This document shows, piece by piece, positions 31,227-41,624 of a DNA stretch of 64,000 nucleotides (positions are counted from its first letter, which is position 1; each line of letters opens with the position of its first letter). This DNA is from Pseudomonas tumuqii (GTDB taxonomy: Bacteria; Pseudomonadota; Gammaproteobacteria; Pseudomonadales; Pseudomonadaceae), in contig NZ_JAAOJA010000002.1 in NCBI RefSeq assembly GCF_013184545.1, positions 186,001 through 250,000 on the forward strand, in the 5' to 3' direction. The notes beneath the pieces are model-generated. The model was not told the origin of the DNA and did no database searches. It saw nothing but the letters and a program-made list of their open reading frames with translations. The position numbers and the translations under genes were made by a program.

Positions 31227-32378
31227 TTACAGCGGGTAGTTGGCCAGCTCTCGGGCGATCAGCAAACGCTGGATTTCGCTTGAGCCTTCGTAGATCTGGG
31301 TGATGCGCGCGTCGCGGTAGTAGCGCTCCACCGGGTAGTCCTCCAGGTAACCGTAGCCACCGTGGATCTGTACCGCCTTGGAACACACCCGCTCGGCCAT
31401 CTCCGAGGCGAACAACTTGGCCTGCGAGGCCTGCGACAGGCAGGGATGCCCGGCGCTCTTCAGGCGTGCCGCATGCAGGATCAGCAGGCGCGCGGCATTG
31501 AGCTGGGTGTGCATGTCGGCGAGCAGGTTGGCGATGCTCTGGTGCTCGCCAATCGGTTTGCCGAACTGGATTCGCTCGCGGGAATAACCCAGGGCGGCGT
31601 CGAAGGCCGCGCGGGCGATGCCCAGGGCCTGGGCGGCGATGCCGATGCGGCCGCCTTCCAGGTTGGACAGGGCGATCGACAAGCCTTTACCGCGCGGGCC
31701 GAGCAGGTTGGCTTCGGGGATGGTGCAATCGCTCAAGGTCACCGCGCAGGTGTCGGAGGCGCGGATGCCCATCTTGTGTTCGCTGCGGTCGACCGTGAAG
31801 CCCGGGGTGTCGGTCGGCACCAGGAAGGCCGACAGGCCTTTCTTGCCCAGTTCCGGGTCGGTGACGGCGAAGACGATGGCCAGCTTGGCGCGTTTGCCGT
31901 TGCTGACGAACTGCTTGGCGCCATTCAGTACCCATTGGCCATCGCGCAGCTCGGCACGGGTGCGCAGGTTGTTGGCTTCGGAGCCAGCCTGCGGCTCGGT
32001 CAGGCAGAAGCAGCCAATCGCCTGGCCGCTGGCCAGATCCGCGAGCCAGAAATCCTTCTGCGCCTGGGTGCCGAAATTCAGGATCGGGCCGCAACCGACC
32101 GAGTTATGGATGCTCATCAGCGCCCCGACGGCGCCGTCGCCGGCCGAGATTTCCTCTACGGCCAGGGCATAGGCGACGTAATCGATGTAGCTGCCGCCCC
32201 ATTCTTCGGGCACCACCATGCCGAGCAGGCCCAACTCGCCCATCTGGGCCACCAGGGCGTCATCGATCCAGCCGGCTTTCTCCATGGCCTGGGCCTTGGG
32301 CGCGATTTCGCGACGGGCGAAGTCGCGGGCCATGTCGCGGATCATGCGTTGCTCTTCACTCAGTTCGAGGTCGTGCAT
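31227..32378 (-). CDS. Isobutyryl-CoA-type acyl-CoA dehydrogenase
   Basis: 383 residues, complete ACAD fold: [17 protein letters not shown] (FAD contact), [23 protein letters not shown] and the catalytic-base motif [11 protein letters not shown] (Glu before Gly, about residue 366). Placement between 3-hydroxyisobutyryl-CoA hydrolase and ETF genes in a valine operon points to oxidation of isobutyryl-CoA to methacrylyl-CoA. Acyl-chain specificity is inferred from context. 26 bp separate it from the hydrolase gene. Confidence 0.9.
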   Translation of the reverse strand: MHDLELSEEQRMIRDMARDFARREIAPKAQAMEKAGWIDDALVAQMGELGLLGMVVPEEWGGSYIDYVAYALAVEEISAGDGAVGALMSIHNSVGCGPILNFGTQAQKDFWLADLASGQAIGCFCLTEPQAGSEANNLRTRAELRDGQWVLNGAKQFVSNGKRAKLAIVFAVTDPELGKKGLSAFLVPTDTPGFTVDRSEHKMGIRASDTCAVTLSDCTIPEANLLGPRGKGLSIALSNLEGGRIGIAAQALGIARAAFDAALGYSRERIQFGKPIGEHQSIANLLADMHTQLNAARLLILHAARLKSAGHPCLSQASQAKLFASEMAERVCSKAVQIHGGYGYLEDYPVERYYRDARITQIYEGSSEIQRLLIARELANYPL

Positions 32379-32404
32379 CGGGTATCTCTCTTGTTCTGTG
32401 GGGC

Positions 32405-33499
32405 TCAGGCGCTGACTGTGCGCCGGGATTTGCCAGGGGAGGGCTTGAAGCCGGCGAAGAAGGCCTGCACCCGTGCGGGGTCAAGTTCTGCCAGGGTGGC
32501 TGGGTTCCAGCGTGGGTTCTTGTCCTTGTCGATGATCAGTGCGCGCACGCCTTCCATCAGGTCGCCCTTGTCGAACCACTGGTAGTCCAGGTGCAGTTCC
32601 TGGGCGAAGCAGTCGGCCAGCGGCAGGTTGCGCCCGCGGCGCAACAGTTCCAGGGTCACGGCCATGGCCAGCGGCGAGCGGCTGTCGAGCACCTTGACGG
32701 TTTCCTCGGCCCAGTCCTGAAACTCTGGACGGCTTTCTGTCAGCAGTGCCGCGCGTATCGACGCCAGGTCGGGCAGGGCGAAGTACTCGTCGATGGCCGG
32801 ACGCAAGGCCTTGAGCTCCGAGCCCGGCAGCTTGCTCACGGCGAGGGTGGCGAGCAGGGTGCGCAAGGCTTCCCGGGGATGGCTGGTCCAGCTCATGCTG
32901 TCGAGGCAGCGATCCAGTTCGGCAATCTGCTCGCTGGTGATGCACCAGTCAGCCAGGCGCGCGTAAAGGGCATCGGCGGCGCGTACCTGGATGCCGCTGA
33001 CGCCCAGGTAGATGCCCAGCTCGCCGGGCAGGCGCGGCAGAAAATAGCTGCCAGCGACATCCGGGTAGAAGCCGATACCCACTTCCGGCATGCCCATGCG
33101 CGTGCGTTCGGTAATCACCCGCAGCGTGGCACCCTGCGCCAGACCCATGCCGCCGCCGAGGACGAAGCCGTCCATCAGCGCCATGATCGGTTTGGGGTAG
33201 GTGTGGATGTATTCGTCGAGGGCATATTCCTCTTCGAGGAAGATCTCGTGCTGGTTGTTGCCTGACTTGTGGCTGTCGTAAAGCATGCGAATGTCGCCGC
33301 CCGCACAGAAGGCTTTCTCGCCGGCGGCGCGCAACACCACGGCGACGATTTGCGGATCCTGTTCCCAGGCATGCAACTGCTGCAGGAGCAGACGCACCAT
33401 GGGCAGGGTCAGGGCATTCAGGCCGGCCGGACGATTCAGCGTCAGGTGGCCGATGCGATTGCGGACTGCCGCCAGAACGGGCGCTTCGACATCGCTCAT
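32405..33499 (-). CDS. 3-hydroxyisobutyryl-CoA hydrolase
   Basis: 364 residues, crotonase superfamily of HIBCH length (longer than hydratases). [42 protein letters not shown], from about residue 110, carries the Glu and Asp used by HIBCH enzymes. The C-terminal extension with [11 protein letters not shown] is typical. It releases free 3-hydroxyisobutyrate from its CoA ester in valine breakdown. Two bases separate it from mmsB. Confidence 0.92.
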   Translation of the reverse strand: MSDVEAPVLAAVRNRIGHLTLNRPAGLNALTLPMVRLLLQQLHAWEQDPQIVAVVLRAAGEKAFCAGGDIRMLYDSHKSGNNQHEIFLEEEYALDEYIHTYPKPIMALMDGFVLGGGMGLAQGATLRVITERTRMGMPEVGIGFYPDVAGSYFLPRLPGELGIYLGVSGIQVRAADALYARLADWCITSEQIAELDRCLDSMSWTSHPREALRTLLATLAVSKLPGSELKALRPAIDEYFALPDLASIRAALLTESRPEFQDWAEETVKVLDSRSPLAMAVTLELLRRGRNLPLADCFAQELHLDYQWFDKGDLMEGVRALIIDKDKNPRWNPATLAELDPARVQAFFAGFKPSPGKSRRTVSA

Positions 33500-33501
33500 G
33501 T

Positions 33502-34392
33502 TCAGGCGTCCTTGCGGTACAGGTTGATGATTGCGGAGAAATCCAGGCCGCCATTCCCCTGGGCACTGAAGCTCTGGTAGAGCTGCTGGGCGAGGGCGCC
33601 GAGGATCACCGGCTGACCGACCTGCTTGGCCGCTTCGCTGGCCAGGCCGAGGTCCTTGAGCATCAGATCGGTACCGAAACCGCCGCTGTAGCCACGGGTG
33701 GCCGGCGCAGTTTCCAGCACGCCGGGGAAGGGGTTGTAGCTGTCCGAGCTCCAGCAGCGGCCGCTGGAAGTGTTGATGATGCCGGCCAGGACGCTGGCAT
33801 CCATCCCCAGGGACACGCCGAGGGCCATGGCTTCGGCGACGCCGATCATGGAGATGCCGAGCAGCATGTTGTTGGCGACCTTGGCCACCTGGCCGTTGCC
33901 GGTGTCGCCGCAGTGCACGATGTTCTTGCCCATGGCCGCAAGAATCGGCTGGGCGCGGTCGAAGTCGGCAAGCGAGCCACCGACCATAAAGGTCAGGGTG
34001 CCGGCAGTCGCGCCGCCGGTGCCGCCGGAAACCGGCGCGTCGAGCATGGGGTTGCCGTGTTCGGTGGCAGCCTTGGCCACTTCACGGGCGCTGAGCGGGT
34101 CGATGGTCGAGCAGTCGATCAGCAGGACGCCAGGCTGTACATGGGCCAGCAGGCCGTTGTCGCCCAGGTACACGGACTTCACATGCGCAGCGGCGGGCAG
34201 CATGCTGATGATCAGTTCGGCGTCGCTCTGGGCGATGGCGGCCGGCGAGGCGGCGGCGGTGGCGCCGGCCTCGACCAGGCGTGCCAGCGAGGCCGGCGAC
34301 AAGTCGAATACCGTCAGGCTGTGGCCAGCCTTGAGCAGATTGAGGGCCATCGGGCCGCCCATGTTGCCGAGCCCTAGAAAACCTATGTGCAT
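33502..34392 (-). CDS. mmsB: 3-hydroxyisobutyrate dehydrogenase
   Basis: 296 residues. N-terminal NAD site GFLGLGNMGGPMALNLL; DAPVSGGTGGATAGTLTFMVGG and the catalytic Lys in VAKVANNMLLG (about 170) are hallmark motifs of the beta-hydroxyacid dehydrogenase family. It oxidises 3-hydroxyisobutyrate to methylmalonate semialdehyde, the substrate of MmsA. 27 bp downstream of the hydratase gene. Confidence 0.95.
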   Translation of the reverse strand: MHIGFLGLGNMGGPMALNLLKAGHSLTVFDLSPASLARLVEAGATAAASPAAIAQSDAELIISMLPAAAHVKSVYLGDNGLLAHVQPGVLLIDCSTIDPLSAREVAKAATEHGNPMLDAPVSGGTGGATAGTLTFMVGGSLADFDRAQPILAAMGKNIVHCGDTGNGQVAKVANNMLLGISMIGVAEAMALGVSLGMDASVLAGIINTSSGRCWSSDSYNPFPGVLETAPATRGYSGGFGTDLMLKDLGLASEAAKQVGQPVILGALAQQLYQSFSAQGNGGLDFSAIINLYRKDA

Positions 34393-34419
34393 GGTGGATC
34401 CTCGCTAAATGGGGTGGCG

Positions 34420-35193
34420 TCAGCAGTGCTTGAACTGCGCGGCGCGTTTCTCGACGAAGGCGCTCATGCCTTCCTTCTGATCGGCGGTGGCGAATATCGA
34501 GTGGAATACCCGACGCTCGAAGCGCACGCCTTCGCTGAGGCCGCCCTCGAACACGCGGTTGATGCATTCCTTGACCAGCATGCTGCTCGGCAATGATTTT
34601 TCCGCGATGGCATGGGCGGCCTTGAGGGTTTCTTCCAGCAGGCTGTCGGCTGGTAGTACGCGGGCAACCAGACCGGCGCGCTCGGCTTCCTGGGCGTCCA
34701 TCTGGCGGCCGGTCAGGCACATCTCCATGGCCTTGGCCTTGCCCAGGGCGCGGGTCAGGCGCTGGGTGCCGCCGATCCCGGGGAGCACGCCGAGGTTGAT
34801 TTCCGGCTGACCGAACTTGGCGTTGTCGGCGGCGTAGATGAAGTCGCACATCAGCGCCAGTTCACAACCGCCGCCCAGGGCATAACCGGCGACGGCGGCG
34901 ATCAGCGGTTTGCGTCGGCTGGCAATGCGGTCGGCGCTGGAGAAGAAGTCGTCGAGGAACACCTGGGGGAAGGTCAGCTCGGTCATTTCCTTGATATCGG
35001 CACCGGCGGCGAAGGCCTTGGCCGAACCAGTGAGAACCGTGCAGCCGATCTGCGGATCCTTCTCCAGCTGGTCCAGTGCCAGGTTCAGCTCGGAGATCAG
35101 TTGGCTGTTGAGCGCGTTCAGCGCTTGCGGGCGGTTCAGGGTGATTAGCCCAACACGTCCTTGCACCTCGAGTAGCAGGGTTTCAAATTGCAT
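34420..35193 (-). CDS. Enoyl-CoA hydratase (methacrylyl-CoA hydratase of valine pathway)
   Basis: 257 residues. Both crotonase glutamates are present, in [14 protein letters not shown] (about 112) and [20 protein letters not shown] (about 132), so a true hydratase is expected. In this operon it most likely hydrates methacrylyl-CoA to 3-hydroxyisobutyryl-CoA. A broader short-chain activity is possible. Confidence 0.93.
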   Translation of the reverse strand: MQFETLLLEVQGRVGLITLNRPQALNALNSQLISELNLALDQLEKDPQIGCTVLTGSAKAFAAGADIKEMTELTFPQVFLDDFFSSADRIASRRKPLIAAVAGYALGGGCELALMCDFIYAADNAKFGQPEINLGVLPGIGGTQRLTRALGKAKAMEMCLTGRQMDAQEAERAGLVARVLPADSLLEETLKAAHAIAEKSLPSSMLVKECINRVFEGGLSEGVRFERRVFHSIFATADQKEGMSAFVEKRAAQFKHC

Positions 35194-35244
35194 GACGCAG
35201 ACTCCTGAGTCAGGCAGGCGCCAGGCTGGCGCCTGCCTGGCGGT

Positions 35245-36756
35245 TTATTTCAGGGTGATGGTGGTGTTGACGGCGCCGCTGACTTCGTCTTCGTCGAACC
35301 AGCGCTGGGTGATGGTCTTGGTCTGGGTATAGAACTGCACCACCTGCTTACCGTACGGACCGAGGTCGCCGAGCTTGGACGCGCGCGAACCGCTGAAGGA
35401 GAACAGCGGGACCGGCACCGGAATCGGCACGTTGATGCCGACCTGGCCGACGTCGATTTCTTCCTGGAAGTGCCTTGCGGCGGCGCCGGAGCGGGTGAAC
35501 AGGGCCGTGCCGTTACCGTTCGGGTTGGCGTTGATCAGCTCGATGGCATCGTTCAGGGTGTCGGCGTGCAAGACGCAGAGGACCGGGCCGAAGATCTCTT
35601 CGCGGTAGATGCTCATCTCCGTGGTCACGTCGGAGAAGATGGTCGGGCCGACGAAGTTGCCCTGGGTGTAGCCGACCACCTCTGGGTTGCGGCCATCCAG
35701 TACCAGCGTGGCGCCTTCGCCGATGCCGGTGGCGATCAGGCTGCCGATCCGGTCCAGCGCCGAGCAGGACACCACCGGGCCGATATCGGTGCCTGGCTCG
35801 GCGCCACCGCTGATCTTCAGGGTCTTGGTCTTCTCGACCAGCTCCGGCAGCCACTGTTGTGCCTCGCCGACCAGGATCACCACCGGCAGCGCCATGCAGC
35901 GCTGGCCGGCGGCACCGAAGGCGGCGCCGAGCAGGTTGTTCAGGGTCTGCGCCTTGTTCGCGTCTGGCAGCACGATGGCGTGGTTCTTCGCGCCCATCAT
36001 GCATTGCGCGCGCTTGCCGTTCTGGGTGGCGCGGTTGTAGACGTGGGTGCCGACCTTGGTCGAGCCGACGAAGGACACTGCCTTGATGTCCGGGTGATCG
36101 CAGATCAGGTTGACCGCATCGACGCCACCGTGAATCACGTTGAGCACGCCTGGCGGAACCCCTGCTTCCATGGCCAGTTCGGCCAGGCGCATGGTCACCA
36201 TCGGGTCCTGCTCGGACGGCTTGAGCACAAAGGTGTTGCCGGTGGCGATGGCCATCGGGAACATCCACAGCGGAATCATTGCCGGGAAGTTGAACGGGGT
36301 GATGCCGGCGCACACGCCCAGCGGCTGCAGCAGGGTGTAGGTGTCGACGCCACCGGCGACGTTATTGGCCAGCTCGCCGAGCTGCAGGTTGCCGATGCTG
36401 GCCGCATGCTCGACCACTTCCAGACCGCGGAACACGTCACCTTCGGCGTCTGGCAGGGTCTTGCCCTGTTCGGCGGTGAGGATCGCCGCCAGCTCCTTCA
36501 TGTTCTCGCGGATCAGTTGCTGATACTTGAGGAAGACCCGCGCACGGGCGCCGATCGGCGTCTTGCGCCAGGTCTTGAAGGCTTCCTTGGCGCTGGCCAC
36601 CGCGGCATTCATTTCCTCAATGGTAGCGAAGGGCACACGGGCCAGGACTTCCTGGGTGGCCGGATTGACCACGTCGCGCCATTGGGTGGTCTTGGATTCG
36701 ACCAGTTGGCCGCCGATCAGCAGTTTGACGGTGGGAATCGAGCTTTGAGTCGTCAT
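35245..36756 (-). CDS. mmsA: Methylmalonate-semialdehyde dehydrogenase (CoA-acylating)
   Basis: 503 residues, aldehyde dehydrogenase superfamily, MmsA branch. [15 protein letters not shown] is the NAD-binding turn and [15 protein letters not shown] holds the catalytic Cys (about 287). It converts methylmalonate semialdehyde plus CoA to propionyl-CoA. First gene of the seven-gene valine operon. Its upstream region carries the shared LysR-type element at 36875-36890. Confidence 0.96.
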   Translation of the reverse strand: MTTQSSIPTVKLLIGGQLVESKTTQWRDVVNPATQEVLARVPFATIEEMNAAVASAKEAFKTWRKTPIGARARVFLKYQQLIRENMKELAAILTAEQGKTLPDAEGDVFRGLEVVEHAASIGNLQLGELANNVAGGVDTYTLLQPLGVCAGITPFNFPAMIPLWMFPMAIATGNTFVLKPSEQDPMVTMRLAELAMEAGVPPGVLNVIHGGVDAVNLICDHPDIKAVSFVGSTKVGTHVYNRATQNGKRAQCMMGAKNHAIVLPDANKAQTLNNLLGAAFGAAGQRCMALPVVILVGEAQQWLPELVEKTKTLKISGGAEPGTDIGPVVSCSALDRIGSLIATGIGEGATLVLDGRNPEVVGYTQGNFVGPTIFSDVTTEMSIYREEIFGPVLCVLHADTLNDAIELINANPNGNGTALFTRSGAAARHFQEEIDVGQVGINVPIPVPVPLFSFSGSRASKLGDLGPYGKQVVQFYTQTKTITQRWFDEDEVSGAVNTTITLK

Positions 36757-36874
36757 GAGGCACTCCGCCTGGTGATTTGTTGTAAGGGCTCGGCCAACTC
36801 GGCCATAGAGCGAGCATGCAAACAGACTATCAGTGCATATTTGCTTTATTAAATAGGTGGATGTGCAGATTTGT

Positions 36875-36890
36875 TGTGCGTTTTTGCACG
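36875..36890 (-). promoter_or_regulatory. Candidate LysR operator upstream of mmsA
   Basis: TGTGCGTTTTTGCACG, 119 bp before the mmsA ATG; 13 of 16 bases match the site at 28398-28413. It lies in the 540-bp intergenic region 36757-37296, which otherwise holds only the two AAAAC-N10-GTTTT sites and no gene. Confidence 0.6.
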
Positions 36891-37078
36891 GACACTTGGC
36901 TCTTTTTTACAAGCTGCCGTCTGGGTTAGGCGCATCGCGTGGCGAGGGGCCCTGATTGGCCAACAGCGCCAAGCGGAGGGGCCAGTTGTTCAGGCCGCGC
37001 TTGTTGGCACCGTACGGATCCTGAAAATTCTTGTGTTGAGTGGCTTGTGCATTGGCTGATGCGGGTGTAGCTTAATAA

Positions 37079-37098
37079 AAAACCGCCTTGTTGGTTTT
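37079..37098 (+). promoter_or_regulatory. Candidate TetR operator A (AAAAC-N10-GTTTT)
   Basis: AAAAC-CGCCTTGTTG-GTTTT, with A/T-rich flanks extending the palindrome. It lies 199 bp upstream of the DUF1302 gene and is the first of a set of similar sites seen before transcription units of the 37-62 kb island. Confidence 0.6.
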
Positions 37099-37223
37099 TA
37101 ATAAATCGTAGATGAGAGCTCCCGTTTGCCGCGGTTCGAGCACATCGAGAGATCGATAAAACGGCCGGTCAGCACCGAGCCAGGGTTGAAACAAGCAAAG
37201 GTGTAGGAAGAAATAGATAAATT

Positions 37224-37243
37224 AAAACGATCATGCTGGTTTT
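37224..37243 (+). promoter_or_regulatory. Candidate TetR operator B (AAAAC-N10-GTTTT)
   Basis: The cleanest copy: TTAAAAC-GATCATGCTG-GTTTTAA, a 7-bp inverted repeat with a 10-bp spacer (37222-37245), 54 bp before the DUF1302 ATG, where a repressor would block transcription. Confidence 0.65.
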
Positions 37244-37296
37244 AATATGTCGGTACACTTGATCGACTGCCGACTCAACTCAGTTCGGAGAATCCA

Positions 37297-38916
37297 ATGA
37301 ATAAGAATAAAAAAACGAAGGTGGAGAGGTTTGTCAGGGTGCACCTGGCGACGGCGATCAGTGCGGCGGCGCTGGCGCTTGCAACCCAGCCAGCCAGTGC
37401 ATTCAGCATCGACGTGGGTAACCCGGACCTGGCCGTGCGTTGGGACAACACCCTGAAGTACAACGCTGGCTGGCGGGTTGAAGGGCGCGACAAGAACCTG
37501 GTGAACTCCGCCGTCTTCAATTCGTCGACCCTGTCCCACGACAAGGGCGATATGGTGACCAACCGTGTCGACATCTTCAGCGAGTTCGACTTCATCTATA
37601 AGGATGACCACGGCTTCCGTGTGTCGGCGGCGGGTTGGAACGACTTCGAATACGATGACAAGGTCAAGTTCAATCCCGTGTTCGGCGATTCGCCCTACCC
37701 GAACAACAGGTTCACCAGCGACGTGGAGCGCTACTACAAGCGCTCCGGCGAAATTCTCGATGCCTTCGTCTTCACCAGGCTCGATCTGGGCAGCGTGCCG
37801 CTCAACATTCGCGCGGGTCGCCACAATCTCTATTGGGGCGAGGCACTGTTTACCATTGGCGATGGTATTTCCTACGGTCAGGGGCCGCTGGATCTGCGCA
37901 AGGCCACTTCGACGCCGGGCATCGAGGCCAAGGAACTGTTCCTGCCGCAGAACCAGCTGTCCGCTTCGGCGCAGCTGACCGACAAGATCAGCGTGGCGGC
38001 CAACTATTACATGGAATGGGATCCGCACCGCTTTCCCGACGGCGGCACCTACCTGGGCGCCAGCGATGTCAGCCTGTTGGGCGGCCAGGTCCTTGGCGGT
38101 CTGCCCTACGTCGGCGATGTGGACAGCGGGCCCAACAAGACCCCCGACGACAAGGGCAGCTTCGGCCTCAACGCGAAGATCCAGTCCGATACCCTGGGCG
38201 GCAGCGTCGGTCTGTACTACCGCAAGTTCGATGACCGCATGCCCAATCTGGTGTTCGATCCGGTCACCGGGGTGCTCTTCAACGACTATGCCGAGGACGT
38301 GAAACTCTACGGCCTGAGCTACAACCGCCTGGTCGGTTCGGTCTCGGTCGGTGCCGAGCTGTCGCGGCGCGAGGACACCGCCCTGGCCGGTAACGCGCGT
38401 GGCGACACCTGGCACGCGCTGGTCAACATGATCGCCTATATCGGCCAGACTCCGCTGTTCGACTCGGCACCATTGCTGGTCGAGCTGACCTATTCGCGCC
38501 TGGACAAGGTCAGCAGCTCGACCAAGGCCCAGTTCGAGGCCCAGCACGAGGATCATGGCTGCACCCTGGGCACCAAAGGTGGCTGTGTGAGCGACGAGGC
38601 GTGGGGCATGAACGTCGCCTTCACCCCGACCTGGTATCAGGTCTTCCCGGGCATCGACATGACCCTGCCGCTGAACTTCGGTATGGGCCTCAAGGGCAAC
38701 TCGCCAGCACCCTTGGGCGCAGCCGAGAACGCCGGAGCCTGGAGCGTCGGTGTGGGACTCGACATTTACTCGCAGTACAAGGTCAACCTGGCCTACAACG
38801 ATTATTTCGGCGACTACGTCCAGGCGCCGGGTACCGATCAGATCATCGGTTTCAATGGCAGCGGCACGCTGAATGATCGTGGTTGGTTGTCCCTGACACT
38901 GAAGACCACCTTCTGA
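37297..38916 (+). CDS. DUF1302 family outer-membrane-type protein
   Basis: 539 residues. A cleavable signal peptide with a long n-region ends near ASA (about residue 38). The rest alternates short polar/apolar stretches with many aromatics and ends in Phe (LTLKTTF), typical of an outer-membrane beta-barrel. DUF1302 proteins recur with DUF1329 proteins in clusters for hydrophobic, cyclic growth substrates. A role as substrate channel is inferred. First gene of an eight-gene plus-strand run, with two candidate operators upstream. Confidence 0.88.
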   Translation: MNKNKKTKVERFVRVHLATAISAAALALATQPASAFSIDVGNPDLAVRWDNTLKYNAGWRVEGRDKNLVNSAVFNSSTLSHDKGDMVTNRVDIFSEFDFIYKDDHGFRVSAAGWNDFEYDDKVKFNPVFGDSPYPNNRFTSDVERYYKRSGEILDAFVFTRLDLGSVPLNIRAGRHNLYWGEALFTIGDGISYGQGPLDLRKATSTPGIEAKELFLPQNQLSASAQLTDKISVAANYYMEWDPHRFPDGGTYLGASDVSLLGGQVLGGLPYVGDVDSGPNKTPDDKGSFGLNAKIQSDTLGGSVGLYYRKFDDRMPNLVFDPVTGVLFNDYAEDVKLYGLSYNRLVGSVSVGAELSRREDTALAGNARGDTWHALVNMIAYIGQTPLFDSAPLLVELTYSRLDKVSSSTKAQFEAQHEDHGCTLGTKGGCVSDEAWGMNVAFTPTWYQVFPGIDMTLPLNFGMGLKGNSPAPLGAAENAGAWSVGVGLDIYSQYKVNLAYNDYFGDYVQAPGTDQIIGFNGSGTLNDRGWLSLTLKTTF

Positions 38917-38942
38917 TGACAACAATAAAAGAGGCAAACAAG

Positions 38943-40313
38943 ATGCAGCACACAATCAAACTGCTCTCTGCGGTCATCGGTATGGTCGTCAGCGGTTCGC
39001 TGCTGGCCGCCGTGTCTCCTGAAGAAGCCAAGCAACTGGGCACTACGCTGACCCCTTGGGGCGCCGAGGTCGCCGGCAATGCGGACGGTACCATCCCCGC
39101 TTACAGTGGCGGTATTCAGCCACCGGCCAACTATGACCCGAGCAAACCGGGCATTCGGCCCGATCCGTTTGCCGACGAGCCAGTGGTGTTGACCATCACC
39201 TCCGCCAACATGGCCGAGCACGCGGACAAACTGACCGAGGGCACCAAGGCGCTGTTCGCCAAGTACCCGAATTTCCGTATAGACGTCTATCCGACGCATC
39301 GCACCGCGCGGTATCCGGACTTCTACCTGGAAAACAGCAAGAAAAACGCCACCGAGTGCCAATTGACCCCGGAAGGCTTGTCCGTCAGCAACTGCTGGGC
39401 CGGTGCACCGTTCCCGATTCCGAAGAGCGGACAGGAAGTCATGTGGAACCGCATCTTCAAGTTCGAGCAGGCTGCGTTTCGTGCCGACGATCTGATGACC
39501 ACGGTGGTCGATGCCAACGGCACCGTGATCAACACCGCGGGTTGGAAACAGTGGAACCAATATCCGCTGTGGATCGACAAGCAGAACGAGAAGCTGGTCG
39601 GTGATGAACTCAACGAGATGTATCGGGCGGACTACAACGCGCCGGCGCGCAAGGCGGGGGAAAAGCTGGTGCTGCACGATGGCATCAACATGCTCACCAA
39701 CCCGCGTCGTGCCTGGAGTTATGTAGTGGGTCAGCGTCGGGTGAAACTGTCGCCGGACGTAGCCTACGACACGCCATCGCCGACCGGTGCGGGTATCGGC
39801 ACGGTGGATGATTCCTCGGTATTCTACGGTGCGTTCGACCGCTATGACTTCACCCTGGTCGGCAAGAAGGAAATGTACATTCCCTACAACATGTTCAAGA
39901 TCCAGGATCAGAGCAAGTGCGGCAAGGATGTGGTGTTTACGGCGAACTTCATCAATCCGGATTGCGTGCGCTGGGAGTTGCACCGGGTCTGGGTGGTCGA
40001 CGCCAAGCTGAAGCCCGGCAAGCGTCACATCTACCCGACTCGTACCCTTTACTGGGATGAGGATTACCTCGGCGTGGGTATGGCCGACTCCTATGACAGC
40101 ACCGGTAAGGTCTACCGTGTGGTGCAGTCAGAATCCTTCCCGTTCTACGAGTCGGCCGGTCATATCAGCGGCCAGTTCGCCGTGTATGACCTGGCCAGTG
40201 GCGCCTATACCCGTCAGGCCTACTCCACCGGTAAAACCGGTTGGTATACCGCTGATCCGGTGCCGACCAATACCTTCTCAGCCTCGGCACTGACTGGCGG
40301 CGGTATTCGCTAA
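38943..40313 (+). CDS. DUF1329 family exported protein
   Basis: 456 residues from ATG 38943. A signal peptide (MQHTIKLLSAVIGMVVSGSLLA) is followed by VSPEEAKQLGTTLTPWGAE, the usual start of DUF1329 proteins. The fold is thought to resemble the LolA/LolB lipid-binding half-barrel, which would suit a periplasmic carrier of hydrophobic compounds; that function is unproven. It starts 26 bp after the DUF1302 gene, its constant partner. Confidence 0.9.
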   Translation: MQHTIKLLSAVIGMVVSGSLLAAVSPEEAKQLGTTLTPWGAEVAGNADGTIPAYSGGIQPPANYDPSKPGIRPDPFADEPVVLTITSANMAEHADKLTEGTKALFAKYPNFRIDVYPTHRTARYPDFYLENSKKNATECQLTPEGLSVSNCWAGAPFPIPKSGQEVMWNRIFKFEQAAFRADDLMTTVVDANGTVINTAGWKQWNQYPLWIDKQNEKLVGDELNEMYRADYNAPARKAGEKLVLHDGINMLTNPRRAWSYVVGQRRVKLSPDVAYDTPSPTGAGIGTVDDSSVFYGAFDRYDFTLVGKKEMYIPYNMFKIQDQSKCGKDVVFTANFINPDCVRWELHRVWVVDAKLKPGKRHIYPTRTLYWDEDYLGVGMADSYDSTGKVYRVVQSESFPFYESAGHISGQFAVYDLASGAYTRQAYSTGKTGWYTADPVPTNTFSASALTGGGIR

Positions 40314-40460
40314 GGCCCCGTGCAGTGGCGTGGCGCAATCATTTTTGCCGCGCCACATGCTGAGTCAGGCTGATGCTTGCTTGTGGAACATGTCCGCGCG
40401 TTTTCAGGGGCAGGGCGATAGCCCTGCATCTTCTGGGGCTGCGGTGTGAGGAGAGTTTCG

Positions 40461-41624
40461 ATGCGAGTCTTTGCTTTTTCTGATTGCAGGGCCTTCTTGC
40501 TGAGTATCTGGCTGATGACCTGTGGCTATGTTCAGGCGTTTGAAGATCCGACGCAGGTTGCTGCGGCAATGAGCGAGAAATTGCTCATGAGCCCGCTGAT
40601 AGCCGTTGCCATGGCTGGCGAGCGTAGGGTAGCGGTGGGGCAGCGTGGGCACATTGCCCTTTCCCAAGACGCTGGCCATAGCTGGCTGCAGGCACGGGTG
40701 CCTGTCAGCAGTGATCTGGTGGCAGTGAGTTTTCCCAGCCCGCAACACGGCTGGGCCGTGGGTCATGGCGGGGTGGTGTTGCATAGCGAGGACGGCGGTT
40801 TCAACTGGGCGTTGCAGCTGGATGGGCAGCAGGCATCCAGGCTGATCCTCGATTACTACACGGACAACGCTCGCGGTGGTGCGCTGGAGAACGCGCAGCT
40901 GTATATCGAGCGCGAGCAGAGCTTGATTGGCTATGGCGGTACGCAGCCGCTGATGGCAGTGCATTTCATCGATGAACAGGTCGGATTCGTGGTGGGGCTG
41001 TTCAACCGGATTCTTAAAACGGTCGACGGGGGCAAGACCTGGGAACCCTGGCTGCACCGGGTCGACAATCCCAACGAGCTGCATTTCTATTCGCTCAGTG
41101 CCGACGCGCGGGCGCTCTACATAACCGGCGAGCAGGGCATGGTTTGGCGCATGGGCCACGATCAGGCGTCATTCGTCGCCATCCCCACCGACTATGCCGG
41201 AACGCTGTTCGGCGCGACCAGTAACGGTAAAAGCCTGATCGCTTTCGGCATGCGCGGCAGTGTGTTTCGTTCCACCGACGAGGGCGTGAATTGGGCGCGT
41301 ATCCCGGTCGATACCCAGGCCGGCATCACGGCTGGGGTGTTTTTACCGAGCGGGCATCTACTACTGACCAATTTGGCCGGCGAGGTGGACTTGAGCATGG
41401 ATGAAGGCCGGACCTTCAGCCGGGTGCAGCTCAAGCAGTCGATGCCGCTGTTTGGCTTGGTGGCCGGGGTGGATGGCAACCTGACCTTGGTGGGCGCCAG
41501 CGGTGTGCAGCGCGAAACGATGGCGCTGGCGGCCATCAAGGCCAGGGAATCGAGTGCCGTAGTCGATAGCACCTCCGATCCTATGTCCACCTTGCTTGGA
41601 GCTGGCTATGGCTACCGTCACTGA
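40461..41624 (+). CDS. YCF48-like BNR-repeat exported protein
   Basis: 387 residues from ATG 40461 (GAGGAGAGTTTCG upstream). An N-terminal signal peptide (to about VQA) precedes a beta-propeller with Asp-box repeats: SQDAGHSW, SEDGGFNW, TVDGGKTW, STDEGVNW, MDEGRTF. Its 3' end overlaps the RND gene by 17 bp, so the two are coupled. YCF48-like proteins with MMPL/RND partners are a known pairing next to DUF1302/DUF1329; the propeller may be the periplasmic partner of the transporter. Confidence 0.88.
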   Translation: MRVFAFSDCRAFLLSIWLMTCGYVQAFEDPTQVAAAMSEKLLMSPLIAVAMAGERRVAVGQRGHIALSQDAGHSWLQARVPVSSDLVAVSFPSPQHGWAVGHGGVVLHSEDGGFNWALQLDGQQASRLILDYYTDNARGGALENAQLYIEREQSLIGYGGTQPLMAVHFIDEQVGFVVGLFNRILKTVDGGKTWEPWLHRVDNPNELHFYSLSADARALYITGEQGMVWRMGHDQASFVAIPTDYAGTLFGATSNGKSLIAFGMRGSVFRSTDEGVNWARIPVDTQAGITAGVFLPSGHLLLTNLAGEVDLSMDEGRTFSRVQLKQSMPLFGLVAGVDGNLTLVGASGVQRETMALAAIKARESSAVVDSTSDPMSTLLGAGYGYRH

